DNA of 64,000 bases from Siphonodentalium dalli (taxonomy: Eukaryota; Mollusca; Scaphopoda; Gadilida; Siphonodentaliidae), in the NCBI GenBank assembly GCA_032622095.1, contig CP136068.1, forward strand, positions 13,497,729 to 13,561,728, written 5' to 3'. Below the pieces are notes generated by a model, which made no database searches, was not told where the DNA came from, and worked only from the letters and a program-made list of their open reading frames with translations. Position numbers and translations under genes: made by a program. Position 1 is the first letter of the stretch. The number at the start of each line of letters is the position of its first letter. Below are positions 23,976-36,949 of this stretch, one piece after another.

Positions 23976-24728
23976 CAGCTAAGCTGGTATCAGAGGTAAT
24001 TAATTGTAAGCTGCTTGGGTTATCTTCAGAAAATCTCAAATCTGTTCAATTCTTTGTTGAAACGAGAGGCCGATCATGATCGGCAGATGTTTAACCCATA
24101 CCTTGGCGATAGTGATTAGCTATTTTCATATATCTTTACACCAACCTCTTCATGAGTGCAAGAATTTCAACAATTCACAGCTTACTATTATTTAATAGTT
24201 CCATGAATAGTGGAATCAGACTTATTGAGCAACTTGCTCATATAAACACAATAGGAACATGGATATGACATTCGATTTTAACCTATTAGGTCACTCCAAC
24301 ACAGATACATGTATGTGTTATAGAGTGGTAAAGATAATTATGCCCATCCATAGTCAGACAGATGCATCATAGTTGTTAAAGATATAATAGTTACAAAATT
24401 AAGTAAATAACATCATAATAACTCTATTTATCTACTTCTTACATTGGAACCTGAGTCATAAACTATTATGTTGTTGTATTAGTTGCATATTAAAAGTTAT
24501 GGGATCATTGAGATTAGAGACCAACAAATACCTGAACATTTATACTAGTGGAGGGCCTAACTGCACGAATATGGTCAAATCGTTCACTTTGTGATAGAAG
24601 CACCAAATTTGGTACAGATGTTGCCAAGTATGTTGGCAACTACACCCTAGCCAGTTCCACCTTTCTGATGAGTGCAACTGGTAAAAATCTGGAATGGAAC
24701 CGGACCGGGTTGCCGAATTTCGCGTTAT
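23976..24728. other. Unassigned sequence
   Basis: A fragment of family G ('gagaggccgatcatgatcgg', 'gtgattagctattttca') is at 24066-24130. The rest, including short overlapping frames at 24540-24748, shows nothing I can name. Confidence 0.4.
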
Positions 24729-25340
24729 TACCGCTATTCTCAAAGTAATTGACCAGAAAAACGGGGTGATACAACGGTCATGACCGCAGTGATACCGGTA
24801 ATAAGCGGTAGCAGTATCGAGACGGTCACGGCGGTGGAGTTACGGTATCGGGCGGTAAGGATACCGCGGTCTTATAGCAGGCACCGCGTTAAATTTTTTG
24901 CATACCGTGGTGATTTTCACGGAACTCATTGAAGGTATGTATTTAGTGAACGTTCAGACAACAACAATTCAATTGTAAGTGGAAAGATTTCCGTCGAGGA
25001 AGTAACCGGTAGTTGGATGTCGCAAGTCAAAAAATAAAAAATATCAAGCACCGTTTGATTTTAGATGCGAAATCGTGGCGTATCCTTGATAACCTCCACT
25101 TAATTGCGATGTAATCGCAGTCATGTGTACTTAAAAATCGTAGCTGGAAATGATCGTAGGGTAGTCAATCACATGCTTTATTCGCGGTTTATTTCTGAAA
25201 ATCGGAGTGGGGGATACGGAATAAATTCAAAATGATTTGAACTATGTGGAATAGCAAGAGAAATATGATTTGTTTATAAATGCGAGTGCAATGTTCGTGT
25301 TTTTGACGCATGATTCACGGCATTGCTATAATATCTATTA

Positions 25341-26103
25341 ACTAGAGGTGTGACTGTCCCAATGGGACTACGGATACCCCCCTGTTTTTAAAATACTAAG
25401 ATGTCTCACATGTCAGTAAACATTTAGTTAAAATAATAAAATAACAGTTCCCATTGCAGGTGTACAACCATAACCCTAATCTTAAACCTATTGAGCAAAA
25501 AATGTAGGAATAAAAGCTTGGACAAAATTATGTATGTTGCGAAAAAAAATCTAAGTCGAAAAAGGGGAATAACTCCACACAAAATATGTCGGAAAGACGT
25601 CATAATCGCAGGTGCACAGGTTCCCATGGTACTAAATATCAATGCCAAGATTAAAAAACATTGACCGAAAAATGTAGGAATAAAAGCTCGGACAAAATTA
25701 TGCATGTTGCAAAAAAAGTTTCTAAGTCGAAAAAGGGGGATAACTCCACCAAATAATGTCGGACAGACGTCATAATCGCAGGTGCACAAGTTCCCATGGT
25801 ACTAAATATCTGTGCCACGTTTTAAAAAAATTGACCGAAAAACGTAGGAATAAAAGCTCGGACAAAAGTATACATGTTGCGAAAAAGGGGGGATAACTCC
25901 AGTAAAAAAAGTCCGACAGACGTCATAATCGTAGGTGCACAGGTTCCCATGGTGGTTGATGTCTGTGCCAAGTTTCACGGAAATTGATAAAAAAAACGAC
26001 TGAGAAAAACTCCGGACAAATTTGTGTCCACGGACGGACGACGGACGGACGGACAAGCTGACTCCAGTATACCCCCCCTAACTTCGTTGCGGGGGGTATA
26101 ATT
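25341..26103 (+). mobile_element. Pearl-like family C element, complete copy
   Basis: The 5' end ACTAGAGGTGTGACTGTCCC includes a small palindrome, GTCCCAaTGGGAC. Four core units follow, each with 'gaccgaaaaatgtaggaataa', 'aagctcggacaaaa', 'aaaaagggggataactcca' and 'gacgtcataatcgcaggtgc'. A (GGAC)n microsatellite is at 26030-26053. The 3' end is a hairpin at 26068-26100 with TATACCCCCC and GGGGGGTATA arms around TTCG. The copy at 42404 shares the 5' end; another is split at 46797/53590. Non-coding. Confidence 0.75.
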
Positions 26104-27576
26104 AAATGACGACTCCTGCTGGCTGGGTTGTCACACAGAAAGTTAAAACAATACGTCTCTAAGCCTTAATTAAGGATCTCATTAAATTCCACAGATATAA
26201 GGAGAATCACTGTGTGATTTCCACGACTTCGTGCCAATGCCAATCGCTGCCTTAGAATGTCCATCTTACTTATCGAATAAAAATAAAAATAAACATTCCG
26301 TCATAACACATTCATACTTGGTGCATGGTGAAATTATTTCAAGGGCAGGTATGTGTTGGAAGACTAAGGTATGTGATTTTGGGGGGGGGCTAACCCCGGG
26401 ATGGTCGAAAGGGCCAAGAGGCCCTCTCCTTCACCCCTCATTGCCCGGACACCAGGCGATGGGTGGAGTTTATAATTTGACAGCCGATGTCGGCAAGTAA
26501 TGTAAAGTTCACCGCGTGATACTTAGTGTTGCACTCAGGGCTGAAGATTACCATCACGACCTGTCGCATTCAGAACAAGCCCATGTGACATTTTTGTGAC
26601 GTGTTTATCATTTAGTGTTTGTTGTGATCGTGCATGACAATTTTGTTCGAAATTTTGCTTTTAATTACTGCGTGATTCACGACAGGTCACGTTATTTCTG
26701 AACCTAAGTGCATTCACCATGCAAATTTTTAAACGCACATGGTCGCTTATACATCTGCTGCATGGTTTACAATAGAATTATGATTAATTCAACTTTGGAT
26801 ATAATAAGCAACACCTTTCAGAAAAATAGCACAATTAAATATGTTGGTCAGATTTAAATGAAACTTATCGATTTTGTTTTATTTGTATGAAAAAATAATT
26901 CACCGACCCTGCATGATGCTTCCTGTATAAAACTTGTTTTTTACAAAATTGGTAGAGTGTATAAGATAATAATTACATTAATTAATGCATACAATAATCA
27001 CTGATTTTTATAGATTATCCCGGGGAGTTTATCCATAGATTATATCCTAATCTGTAAATCCCTGGTTAATCTCCAGACTAAAAACTGGCAGAAAAATCAG
27101 TGATTCCAGCATCCGGGTTATGGCTAATCCGATTTAATATATCCACAAGCTTCATGATTTGTCCTGAGTGACAATACAGGTAATGATTACTAGTTCCTCT
27201 CAGTCGATCAGTGTTATCACTTGATCCCATTGTCGATTTGCGCCACTCAGCCCTTGACCCAAAGGTTTAAACAAAATGATGTATAATTCGACAATTAAAT
27301 ACGTCAGTCGTTTGATAGGGAAGTTCCCTTGATGACATCATCGTGGGTCATATTGTCAAATTGTGTTCAACCACGTGGTTATGTTTTTGTTTGCTTCTTA
27401 TAAATGTCAAATTGTAAGCGTCCACATTTGTCAAATTCCCATGTTGACTTTACGGCAATAAACAATACATGTAGCAGATGCATACGGACTGTTCCCATCC
27501 CGCATGTCTTTATACGAGGACACGCATGTGTCGTCATAATCATCAGGATTATCTCACTTATAAATAACCATACCCG

Positions 27577-27577
<1 letters not shown>

Positions 27578-27609
<32 letters not shown>
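27578..27609. repeat. Poly(C) tract, 32 bases
   Basis: A run of 32 cytosines inside the TA-type transposon. Frames crossing it read poly-Pro or poly-Gly and are not genes. Confidence 0.85.
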
Positions 27610-27610
<1 letters not shown>

Positions 27611-28498
27611 CTTGTCTGTAAAAGTAGACTAATCTGGTTCCAATTAAGCCGTGTTTCCATGACGTTCGCGCATGATATCGTCAGGGTTATCTCATTATTA
27701 GGGATCGCACAACCTGCTCACAAGAATAGTAATTCTTTTCTGCCGGGCTCCGGCCACATTTGCACCATATATTTCTGTTTTAATAATGTCCATAAAACCA
27801 CACAAAATAAATCCAATTGCATTGGAGATTGATAAATGTTGCGAATAATGGTAAGAATTGTTGTTTCCCCACCCGCACTATTATTTGGGTCATTCAGATA
27901 ATTCTTACCTACCTGTACCCTGCATCGCAACTAAAACTGATATGCATTCTCATGTAGGTTTATCATCGACCTTTGTCTATATGCATGTATACGTTGATGG
28001 GTCAACATGTATACATGCACGATGTTTCAAATATACAACTAAAAATAAATCCTATAGAGTTCAATGACAAGGGTGCAGGGTTAAAACTAAATTAGGTCGG
28101 ATATATCAGATTTTCTAAGGAAGACGTTACCGTCTATCAATATCTATTTGTAATACGGAGACGAGAAAAACAAATTCCACTCAAGAGATAGTTTTTGATG
28201 ACTCAGACACATAAAGAAATCACTATTGGCAAAAACATATTATACACATGGACAAATCACTATTGGCAAAAACACATCATCATCAATAATAAGTAAATCA
28301 AATAACCAGATTTCTTCAGTATACTTCGTTTTTTTTCCGAGCAAATTGTCCGTTAAAATCATCGCGGTATCGTGAACCGTGACCGCATGCATCGTGGTGT
28401 CACCGCGGTATTGGGGAATACCGCGGTACAATACTGCAGTATTAACGGGGTGACACCGCGTTATAGCTAGGTGGTCAATTACTTTAAGTTTAGCGGTA

Positions 28499-29559
28499 CC
28501 ATATCTCTAGTTATACGCGGATTGTAGAAAAAATGTTTGCGCTATGGCATTGGAATTAATTTCCTGCTGTTCCTCATATATTTGCCCATTTAATGACGCT
28601 AATTTTGTTAGGCAACGTCCAAGATGGCCACCGACATATTCCAAAATGGCCGCAAAAATTGAAAAAAAATGTATTTTTTCTTTAAATCTTTCGCAATTTG
28701 ACCAGAATTCACTACGGTTATTTGGCAATTTGTCATCATTATATTGATATTAGTCACTTGATATCACTTTGGAGCTATTTCGGTACTCTGGGGTCACCAT
28801 TGCATCGCGCACTTGTTGTTGAAAAAATGGTCATCAAATCGACAAAACAAACCATTGCAGGTATATTCCACACATCATTTGGGTTACACGGGCGTTGCAT
28901 GTACACGTTCGAAGACCCCCACTATTGACACTTGGACATAGATAAGACTGTTTCGCAGTTATGTTCCAAAAATGGCTCAGAAATGCCAAAATGATTGCCA
29001 AAATGAACCCAAATGTAACCCGGAAGTGGGGAAAATAAGCAATTTATTACACTTTTTACAAAATTTTCTGTAATTTCATGAGTGAAAAAGATTAGACAGG
29101 GTCAGATGGTCTATTGTTCAAATAAAATTAGCCAAGCTACACAATGTTTTGCAAACAGGTATGCTATAACCCTATATGGAGCCACAGGTACACATAAAAC
29201 GCGACAGCATATAAAAACCAAGAATATACTGTCCTGTTCAAATTTGTGTCACTATAACATTTAAAAGCCACACAAAATGCGTTGAATAGTACACCGATTG
29301 TACCAACATGTCAATTTCTAGAAAGTAGGCAGTTATCATTTACTAATGATCAAAATTTAGCCCAAAATGACCACCGAAAATCGGACAGTTGATAGCAGTT
29401 AAATCCATTTCGTTTTTTACAAATTGGAATATTTTGAGCAAAAATTGCGAGCGTTTAACATGTAGGCCGAGTCAGTTGATATTTTGTCACCCGATCAGAT
29501 CAAACGAATCTCCATTGTGTTGTTGGATATCGAGAGTCAATTAAACATTGGCATCTGAA
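28499..29559. other. Unassigned, with AAnATGGC motifs
   Basis: YY1-like motifs recur: ccaagatggccacc (28619) and ccaaaatggccgc (28642), and two more lie further on near 30570 and 30935. They do not sit in regular core units, so this is not clearly family A. No gene recognised. Confidence 0.4.
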
Positions 29560-29970
29560 TCACAATGACCAGCACACACACATAGTGCAGTACATGGCAG
29601 CTAGGTTAGCTTTAACACACTTGCACAAGTTTTTGCACACTTTCTTGCAACCGCAGTGACTTAACTCCTGACAAACTTTGCTGGCATCAGGAAGTTGTGA
29701 CCACTTTGGTGCGAATCCATCTGGAAGAATATTCCAGCCCCAATCGGATGGGCAGGGCAACTTCTGCGCAGCGACCAATGACTGTCCCCAGACGAAACCT
29801 GCTTGATATGCAACTCGATTGACGTGTTCCCTGAAAGGGCCAAGCATCGGTAGAATGGTCTCTATGGTTCTAGTACATTTAGTCTGGTCGGAAAAGCTAC
29901 ATTTGTGGAATACTAGAACCCTAGAGGCATTTTTGGGGAAAAGCATGAAACTAAATTTTCTAGCATAATT
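29560..29970 (-). pseudogene. C-terminal fragment of the FEN1-like gene family
   Basis: The minus-strand frame 30018-29560 contains LGPFREHVNRVAYQAGFVWG, then a PCPSDWGW motif, then WSQLPDASKVCQELSHCGC and a Cys-rich tail (CKKVCKNLCKC) ending near 29565. I recognise this order as the C-terminal part of a widespread uncharacterised metazoan protein family, whose body lies on the same strand at 36950-40557. This is recollection of the family, not a search result. Codons upstream of about 29970 no longer fit. The fragment starts about where the large copy ends, so it may be the displaced tail of that copy. Confidence 0.55.
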
Positions 29971-31319
29971 CAAGTATGCTGAATCCAATGAGGGTTCCTG
30001 TCGCTGCCTGTGACCCATATTTCACCCATAAAATCAACTTAAAGTCACATACTGTTTTTATTGCCGCAAAAATACAGTAAGTCAATATCGAGACATATAT
30101 CACACTCGTTATACATATAATCTCATGAACATGGGAATACTTTGTTATTTGAATCACCCCTCGTGACCTTTCTGTCATAACTATCTCATCATCTGCTATA
30201 CATATATGGACAAGTATGTTATTTAATAAATAAACGCTCTTCATGAAATCACACCCGGTTGAAAGTTCTGTGAATCAGGATTAAGTTGAAAATATGACGT
30301 TTTTTCACAAATATCTTCTAGACCAGTTCATGCCGTTTGGAACTGCTTGAGTAATATTACTTTATATTGTGTTTTGTATATTAACTGATCATTGGAGCAA
30401 TTAAACATGCAATTATTGGAACACGGTATACAATTTCACAAAAAATCACAATTGGGATTTTAGTCATATTTCAACAATAAATGAACAGAACTTTGTAATG
30501 TAAGTGAGGTATATCATTACCTATGAATATTCCAACTCATTGGAACCAAAATTCTTACTTTGGCTCAAAATGGCTGCCAAAATGGCCGCCAAAATATGGA
30601 AAATGGTAAATATTGCCCCAGCGTGTCATGCAATAGCTTACAAGTTGTGGTTGATGTATAAATTTGGCTATTCTGCCTCCTATACATTGAATACTAACAT
30701 ATCTGATGCACCGTGGTTAATTGTTACTATTGTTACCACTGACATCACCAAAAATATTGGACTTTTCTCTCAAAAACTTGACATAAATATCGGCAAAAAT
30801 TAACTTTTCAGGTATAGACCATTTTATCAAGTAAAATGCAACTATCATTGTAACTGTCTCTGGATTCAAATGTGTTTATTGTTTTGGTCTATCTTAAATG
30901 TGTCACACTACGGTATCTATAGACCAAATTGCTCAAGATGGCTTCCAAAATGGCAACCAAATTTGTAGAATGTTAATTTTTTACATATATCCTGAACATT
31001 ATTCTCTGTGTTATCCGAAATGGTAGTAAATTGTGACTCACTTGGTTATTATACGTGTTAGTTAATTAACTGACAACTATATGTTCTATTCTGGTTGTCC
31101 CAGTTCCGTATGGGGCATGACAAATTCATTTTAAAGTATGGAATTTTGCCGAGAACCTCTTTTGTGATTCTGGCCATATTATTGAATGGAAATTGGCAGA
31201 ACGTTGAGACGGAACGGAGATGAACCATAATCTGTGGCTATTCTGGTCCATTATGGTAACAAAACATATCAACTGGATGCAGGGTGGATGCCAAGATGGT
31301 AGTCAGGGAGTTACTCTAT
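29971..31319. other. Unassigned sequence
   Basis: AT-rich DNA with two more ATGGC clusters (ccaaaatggccgcc near 30579; caagatggcttcc near 30934). Forward frame 30504-30803 shows no domain. Confidence 0.35.
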
Positions 31320-31563
31320 GATCATAGTTGAGGTGAATAGGTATACAGGGAGTTATTGTATGTCATGAATGATGTGAATAGGTATACAAGGAGTGACTAT
31401 ATGGTTATGTGTGGGTTGTCCATTGTAAGATGTATAGGTATACAGGGAGAGGTCATGGTCATGTGTGAGGTGAATTGGTATGAATGGAGTGACTGTATGT
31501 TGTATGGTTGTGTATATCCAGTACGGGTGCACCCGATGTGCCTGTATGGACATTGATGTGGTG
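31320..31563 (+). repeat. Minisatellite, left part
   Basis: Degenerate units of about 50-60 bp share 'ggtatacagggagtgac', 'tatggtcatgtgtg' and 'ggtgaata'. The array is interrupted at 31564 by a TA-flanked insertion and resumes at 34692. Reading frames across it give tandem peptide patterns and are not genes. Confidence 0.75.
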
Positions 31564-31565
31564 TA

Positions 31566-34500
31566 CAGTACACTCAGAGTGTGGTATAAGGAAAACACTC
31601 AACACGGTGGGAACCCCACTAAGCCCACCGTGAATCACCGGCATTCACGGTGATTTTTCCACGGTGATCCACGGTGAACTCGAGTGGATCGGATTAAGTT
31701 GAATAAACAAACGACCGGATGGCTTGTCGGTGATCACTGGGAATCACTGGGAATCACCGCGAATCACAGAGAATCGCTTCAAAACGCCAACAGCTATATT
31801 TGCATCACGTCATGCATAGCCGAAATCCTTTACTGTAGTTTATTCTAAAGCATACACTCAGTGGGCCATCCATTGTATGCTGTTGTACATTATATTTATA
31901 TTATGGTTGATATTTTCAAAAATTCCAGAATGATTAACTAGCTACATGTATAGGTAAAATAAATAAACAATTTGTTATTGTATTGATTGATTTCTTCCGC
32001 CCCTCGATCACTTATTTCAAATTTTAAGCGCAAATTTCGTATTATTTACACACTTGCACACATATAGATATGTATAATATAATGATCCAAGTCCGTTAAA
32101 CAGTTAAATTTGTTTTAATTTATTTTTAATAATGCTATCTTGTTTAGCAAAATGTTTAAAAGATCGAAATATGCGCGAAACGCAAATATGGATAACATTC
32201 CCTAGCTCTCTCATTTGTTCAGGCCCCTACATCAATGCATGCATATACGTTCCGAGGGAAGACTGATTCAGCTAGCGTATATGTTTTTTTTATTTATTGG
32301 GGTTTTAGATTTAACCCTGGATTATTTGGAAGGGGCGGAACTACTTCCCTACAACCCACTTTTGAATTTTAATGATTATCATGCTATGGGTGTATAATAA
32401 CATGAAGTGGATGAAACGGGTGTATAGTCTAAATATATATACTAGCTAAAATAATAAAACAAAATGTCGGTGACCACTAGGATTCACATATACATAGTTA
32501 TGTTTATATATTGCGTGCCCTCTGTGTCCGTGTTATTTCAGACAATGGTAGTATAATGGGAGTCAGTTAGCTCTTACATAACCTTTGACAGTTCAGCCAA
32601 GTCTGTAAGAGGTGTCAAAATTAATTGTCCCCATTGCAGCGCCGCGCATAGGGTGCGAGTTTCAATCATAACCATGTGAGCTACATTTACATGTAGTGTT
32701 CACTTTGCCATTCAGAATGAAGTAAGGCGCACAGTACACACCCCGCATGGCTATTGTTCCGGTGTTAGCGGGCACAAATAAATCGTACGCTGGTACTGTC
32801 GCATGCAATCAGACTCAGGTGTTTCCTCTAGTTCGTATGACAAATGCTCTTTATATTTACCATATACATATAAGTACCATTGCTATTAGTCACGTTGGAA
32901 CAATAAAGAGCGTTCACTGTTAGTCTATTCATATAAATGGTAAAAATAAACTTTCTCTTCAGTACGAATGAAAACACATTTTAAAAATGCTGTATGTGTA
33001 TATGCTGTATTTATTTATCCCGAATAAATGAAACCTCCGGGATTGTGATCTATATTAAGTTACCATATTATCTTTCCTAATTCCGACTACGTACTGTTAA
33101 GTGGCAGTTCATATGAAATGATTGAATGCTTTATTGCGAAGACACAAATTAATGGGCAATGTACGTTTGATGTTGGGGAATCCCGAGGTCTATCCAGAGT
33201 AACATATAGTTAATTCATATTTAAAACTAATTTATGCGTGTATAAGCCTCTGCTGACTCGAACGCGATTAATACATATCCAATATTTAAATAATAAAATG
33301 CCCTTTATCATGACTCAACAATTGCATTTGCCATACTATCGTGTCTACAATATGGTTATGTAGAGGTATATATATCGTTATTGGTTAAAAACATGTTAAC
33401 CAATTTAACATCGGATTTACCCTGCAACATATCATTTGGATACCACGAAATCAGTCCGTCGCGATTCGGAATTTAAATCCTTCAGATATATAGCTTTTAT
33501 TATATCATGAAAATCAGATAGTAATTAAAAAAAACACAGTTGCGATCCGCAATGCGCAATATTACATAACAACGGTCAAATTCAGTTAGCTGAATACCCG
33601 AGCATCCTGTAGTTTTCTCGTGTGCCCTCTTTGTGTAGACATAATGACGTAATAATGGTGAACGAGTAATCCGAAACCACACAACTTCCACATTAGACAC
33701 AGGCATGCGATATATAAATGTGCATACATACAGATAAAAAGTTAAAACAAAGATTATACAACAAGTATATAGTTGCATATTTACGCACACGAATTACTTT
33801 AATTGACACCGACAATCTAGGTACATGCACATGTATCTCGTGAAAATTGGATGCAAATAAAGATCATTAAACCAAAATTGGAATGGTACCAACCTGGTGG
33901 GTGATATAACGGTGTTAGTTTTACTAAAGTTTGAAAATGATACTATTATTACAATGATATATTGATAAATACGCGATATATTTAGTTGCACCTGCGCTGA
34001 ACGCTCTTTATTTGTACCATGTAATGACTAGAATACTGGGAATTATCTGTATGCCGAAGAACGTTCGGGACCCAAACGTTCTTCGATCACAATAATTAAT
34101 ACAACCAGAAAGAGGCCGTTCGTGTATATCATTTTTAGCGTACTTATCGGCATATGCTGATCCATGATCCGCGATGTATCAAACTCGATCATAATTTGGA
34201 CTTTCAAACCAACAAGTGCCTTTAAATTGAGCAAGAAGTTGAAACTGAAAACATTATGGTTGTTTTGTTTTCTCAAGTCAACATGTCAAAAAGTTTAAAA
34301 GATAAAAATGTGCGCGAAGCACACAAACGGACCACAGAATAATATATCGTTCCGTACAGCTAATTTTAGTTTTACATTACTATGTTGTCTTTTTCAATTT
34401 TTTTAAAATGAAAACAAATAAAAAGTAAATGGTGGAAAATGCAATGCTTTGAAGGTTGCGAATATAATGGTTTCGCAGTGATTGTCGGCAATCCACCGTG

Positions 34501-34691
34501 TTTCACGGTGATTCGCGGTGTTTTGTAGTGAGGTCGGAATACACTGTCATCACCTTGTTGATTAGACAAAAGCGCCTTGCTAATCCTCTCCACTAAGACC
34601 CACGCTGTTGAGTGGGCCACCGTGAATCACTCTCCCAAAATTATCCCCACCGTGTTGAGTGTTTTCCTTACAGCACACGATGAGTGTACTG
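31566..34691. mobile_element. Tc1/mariner-like element (3.1 kb), non-autonomous
   Basis: The left end, CAGTACACTCAGAGTGTGG, and the reverse complement of the right end, CAGTACACTCATCGTGTGC, begin inverted repeats of about 48 bp. These continue through a shared AAGGAAAACACTCAACACGG. TA flanks both sides (31564-31565, 34692-34693). The same minisatellite lies on each side. Subterminal words CACGGTGAT and GAATCACCG are frequent at both ends (31620-31790, 34480-34630). An inner phrase, 'gtttaaaagat.raaatrtgcgcgaa', occurs twice (about 32154, 34292), as does 'aataaagagcgttca', inverted (32902, 34000). No long frame exists. Confidence 0.8.
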
Positions 34692-34693
34692 TA

Positions 34694-36020
34694 TGAATAT
34701 AGTTACATGGTCATCTATGTGTTGATTATGTATATATGGAGTGACTGTAAGGTCATGGGTGGGATGTACATGTGTTGTCTGTATGATCATGGATGGGGTG
34801 TGTGGATAAATAGGGAGTTATTTTATGGTTACGGGTAATGTGTATAGGTATACATGAAATGACTGTACGGTCTGTTTGAAGTGTATATGCATACCTGGAG
34901 TAAGCTGGGTGGACATTATCGAGCGTGTGAGTATATAGGGAGTGTCCTTGTGGTATACATTTATATATCTCGTGGATGTATTATCATTGGTGGGTGTATA
35001 GGGATTAGCTGTATGATCATGGATGGCGTGTATGATTATACAGTGAGTTGCTGAATTGTCATGTGTGAGGTGTATATGCAAGTATGGAAGGTATGAGTGG
35101 TCGTGTGCAGGTTTTTTGTATATCTGGAATGGCTGAATGGCCGTTGGTAAGGTGTATATGTATACCTGGAGTGACTCTATGGTCTAGGGTGGGCTGCATA
35201 TGTATATATCGAGTGGTTATATGACTATGTGTGTCGAATAGGTATACATGTAGTGACTGTATGGTCAATGGTGATATGAGTACATGTAGGTATACAAGGA
35301 GTGACTGTATGATCATAAATGTAATGAATATCTATACAGGGAGTGACTAAATGGTCATGTGTGGGGTATGTGTATATAGCGAGTGGCCATGGGTGAGGTA
35401 CATATGCATACATGGAGTGACTTTTCTGACATAGCTGGGGTGAATTAATATATCTTGTGTCGCTATTCGGCTATGGTGCGACACATATGGATACATGGAG
35501 TGACATGGCCAATGGTGAGGTGAATATGTATACAAGGATTGACCATGATCATGTATGAATGTTTTGAATATATAGGTACACACGGGGTGACTATTTGGAC
35601 ATATGTCAGGTGAAGGAGTATACCAGGTGGCATGGGTGAGGGTATGTGTATGAAGCGAGTGGCTATATGGCCATTGGTGAGGTGCATATGTATACCTGGA
35701 GTGACTCTATGGTCATTGTTGTGGTGTTGATGTATATATTGAATGTCTATTTGACCATCTGTGTGGAGAATAGGTATACAGGGGATTACCGTATGGCCAA
35801 TCGTGAGGTGAATGCATGGGTATACACGGAGTGACTATATGGTTATGTGTCATGTTTAGGAGTATACCCGGTGGGCCTCCATTGTGATTCATGGATGTAT
35901 GGTCATCCGTGGTAATGGGTCAGGTGTACGTATAAACATTGGGTCACTATATTGTTGTGTCTGTGGTGTTTATGTATATATGGAATGGCTGTGTGATAAT
36001 GGGTGGCTAACGCTTTCCAC
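34694..36020 (+). repeat. Minisatellite, main part
   Basis: About two dozen degenerate units of 50-60 bp with the phrases 'gtatacatggagtgact', 'atggtcatgggtg' and 'ggtgtatatg'. The many minus-strand frames rich in HIHLTHDHT-like peptides are by-products of the unit. Confidence 0.8.
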
Positions 36021-36111
36021 GTTTAACGTTTCCCCCATGTACATAAACACCATCAAGATGGAGAACTCTCTGACATGACCTCTCTATTGATTAACATATC
36101 CTTGAGTTATT

Positions 36112-36480
36112 GTGGAAAGCGATAGCCACCCAAGGTACACATGTACAACCCACCCATTACCTCAGTCACTCCATATGTACATAAACACCACACAAATGAC
36201 AATATAGTCACCCACTTTATACACGTACACCTGACCATACAGCCATACTTGGTTATACCCGTACATACCACAAATGACGATACAGCCACGATTCACTATG
36301 CATGAACACCAGGTGTACTCATACACCTGGCAGGCTGGCACATGACCATATAGTCACTCTATGTATACATATGCACCACATTCACGAATCACGATCATAC
36401 ATTCACTCGGTGCATACATATTCATCTCACTATGGACCATACAGCCACTACATGTATACCTATTCGCCATACCCATTGCT
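36112..36480 (-). repeat. Minisatellite in inverted orientation
   Basis: Downstream of a 91-bp spacer the same unit appears reverse-complemented, for example 'cactccatatgtacataaac' and 'gaccatatagtcactctatg'. The junction is a 20-bp inverted repeat, 36001-36020 against 36112-36131, with one mismatch. Confidence 0.75.
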
Positions 36481-36481
36481 T

Positions 36482-36949
36482 AAAAGTTGAAGGACATAAT
36501 AAGGAACAAAATGAGTAGGGTGAAGTTAAGTCCCATGGGGCGGGTGCAAGGGTACCCCTATTGGCTCCCGGACTATAAGAGAATTCTTACGAGAATCGTC
36601 GATAAATATACAAAACAGCAATGTCTTACCGTAGGTACCTGATTAATATGATGTTAATGTTTCAGAATTATTACTGTGATGATAGTATAATGATACTGCA
36701 TTGAACATTCCACGAGGAGTATATAAGTTTGAGTATGTTCAAGGCCAGTTACGTGATTTCATATCAACAACCCTCCAGCGAAGAAAACACGAAGATTTTA
36801 AAAGCCTATTATTGAACCCTATGTTCATCCAATCGGGCGACAGGCAGTCCATTCGTGTTCGGCACCTTCGAATTATGGTAAAAAGTTGGTTTGACACTTT
36901 TCCGTGGAAATGCTTCTAGAAATGTCTTTTCTGAGAATTACGACTAGAC
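36482..36949. other. Unassigned junction
   Basis: The sequence between the inverted minisatellite and the 3' end of the minus-strand pseudogene. A 72-codon forward frame (36701-36919) has no recognised domain, and the minus strand no longer matches the pseudogene family. Confidence 0.35.

Larger units (their letters stand above)
24731..28496. mobile_element. TA-duplicating DNA transposon, second family member (3.77 kb)
   Basis: The left end, CCGCTATTCTCAAAGTAATT, pairs with the reverse complement of the right end, CCGCTAAACTTAAAGTAATT. TA flanks both sides (24729-24730, 28497-28498). Subterminal ACCGCGGTA and GGTACCGC-type palindromes cluster at 24770-24890 and 28360-28470. The end sequence aligns with that of the element at 19160 (both keep C.G.TAT.C.C.AAGTAA.TGACC). 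A complete family C element (25341-26103) is nested inside, leaving about 3.0 kb of its own DNA. No transposase frame is visible. Because the inverted repeats are diverged, two separate elements remain possible. Confidence 0.6.

Noticed and set aside
25424-26056. Minus-strand hydrophobic frames repeated at 42487-42996
   Set aside because: They recur because the family C core units recur; codons drift and stops vary between copies.
27404-27832. 142-codon forward frame with a poly-Pro stretch
   Set aside because: The proline run is the 32-base C tract inside a transposon. No domain flanks it and the minus strand gives an equally open poly-Gly frame.
32580-32700. tRNA-like stretch near 32640-32700
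   Set aside because: No cloverleaf can be drawn; the A and B box consensus is absent.
34818-35687. Overlapping minus-strand frames rich in His-Thr-Asp-His repeats
   Set aside because: They are translations of the 50-60 bp minisatellite unit in several frames and have no independent support.
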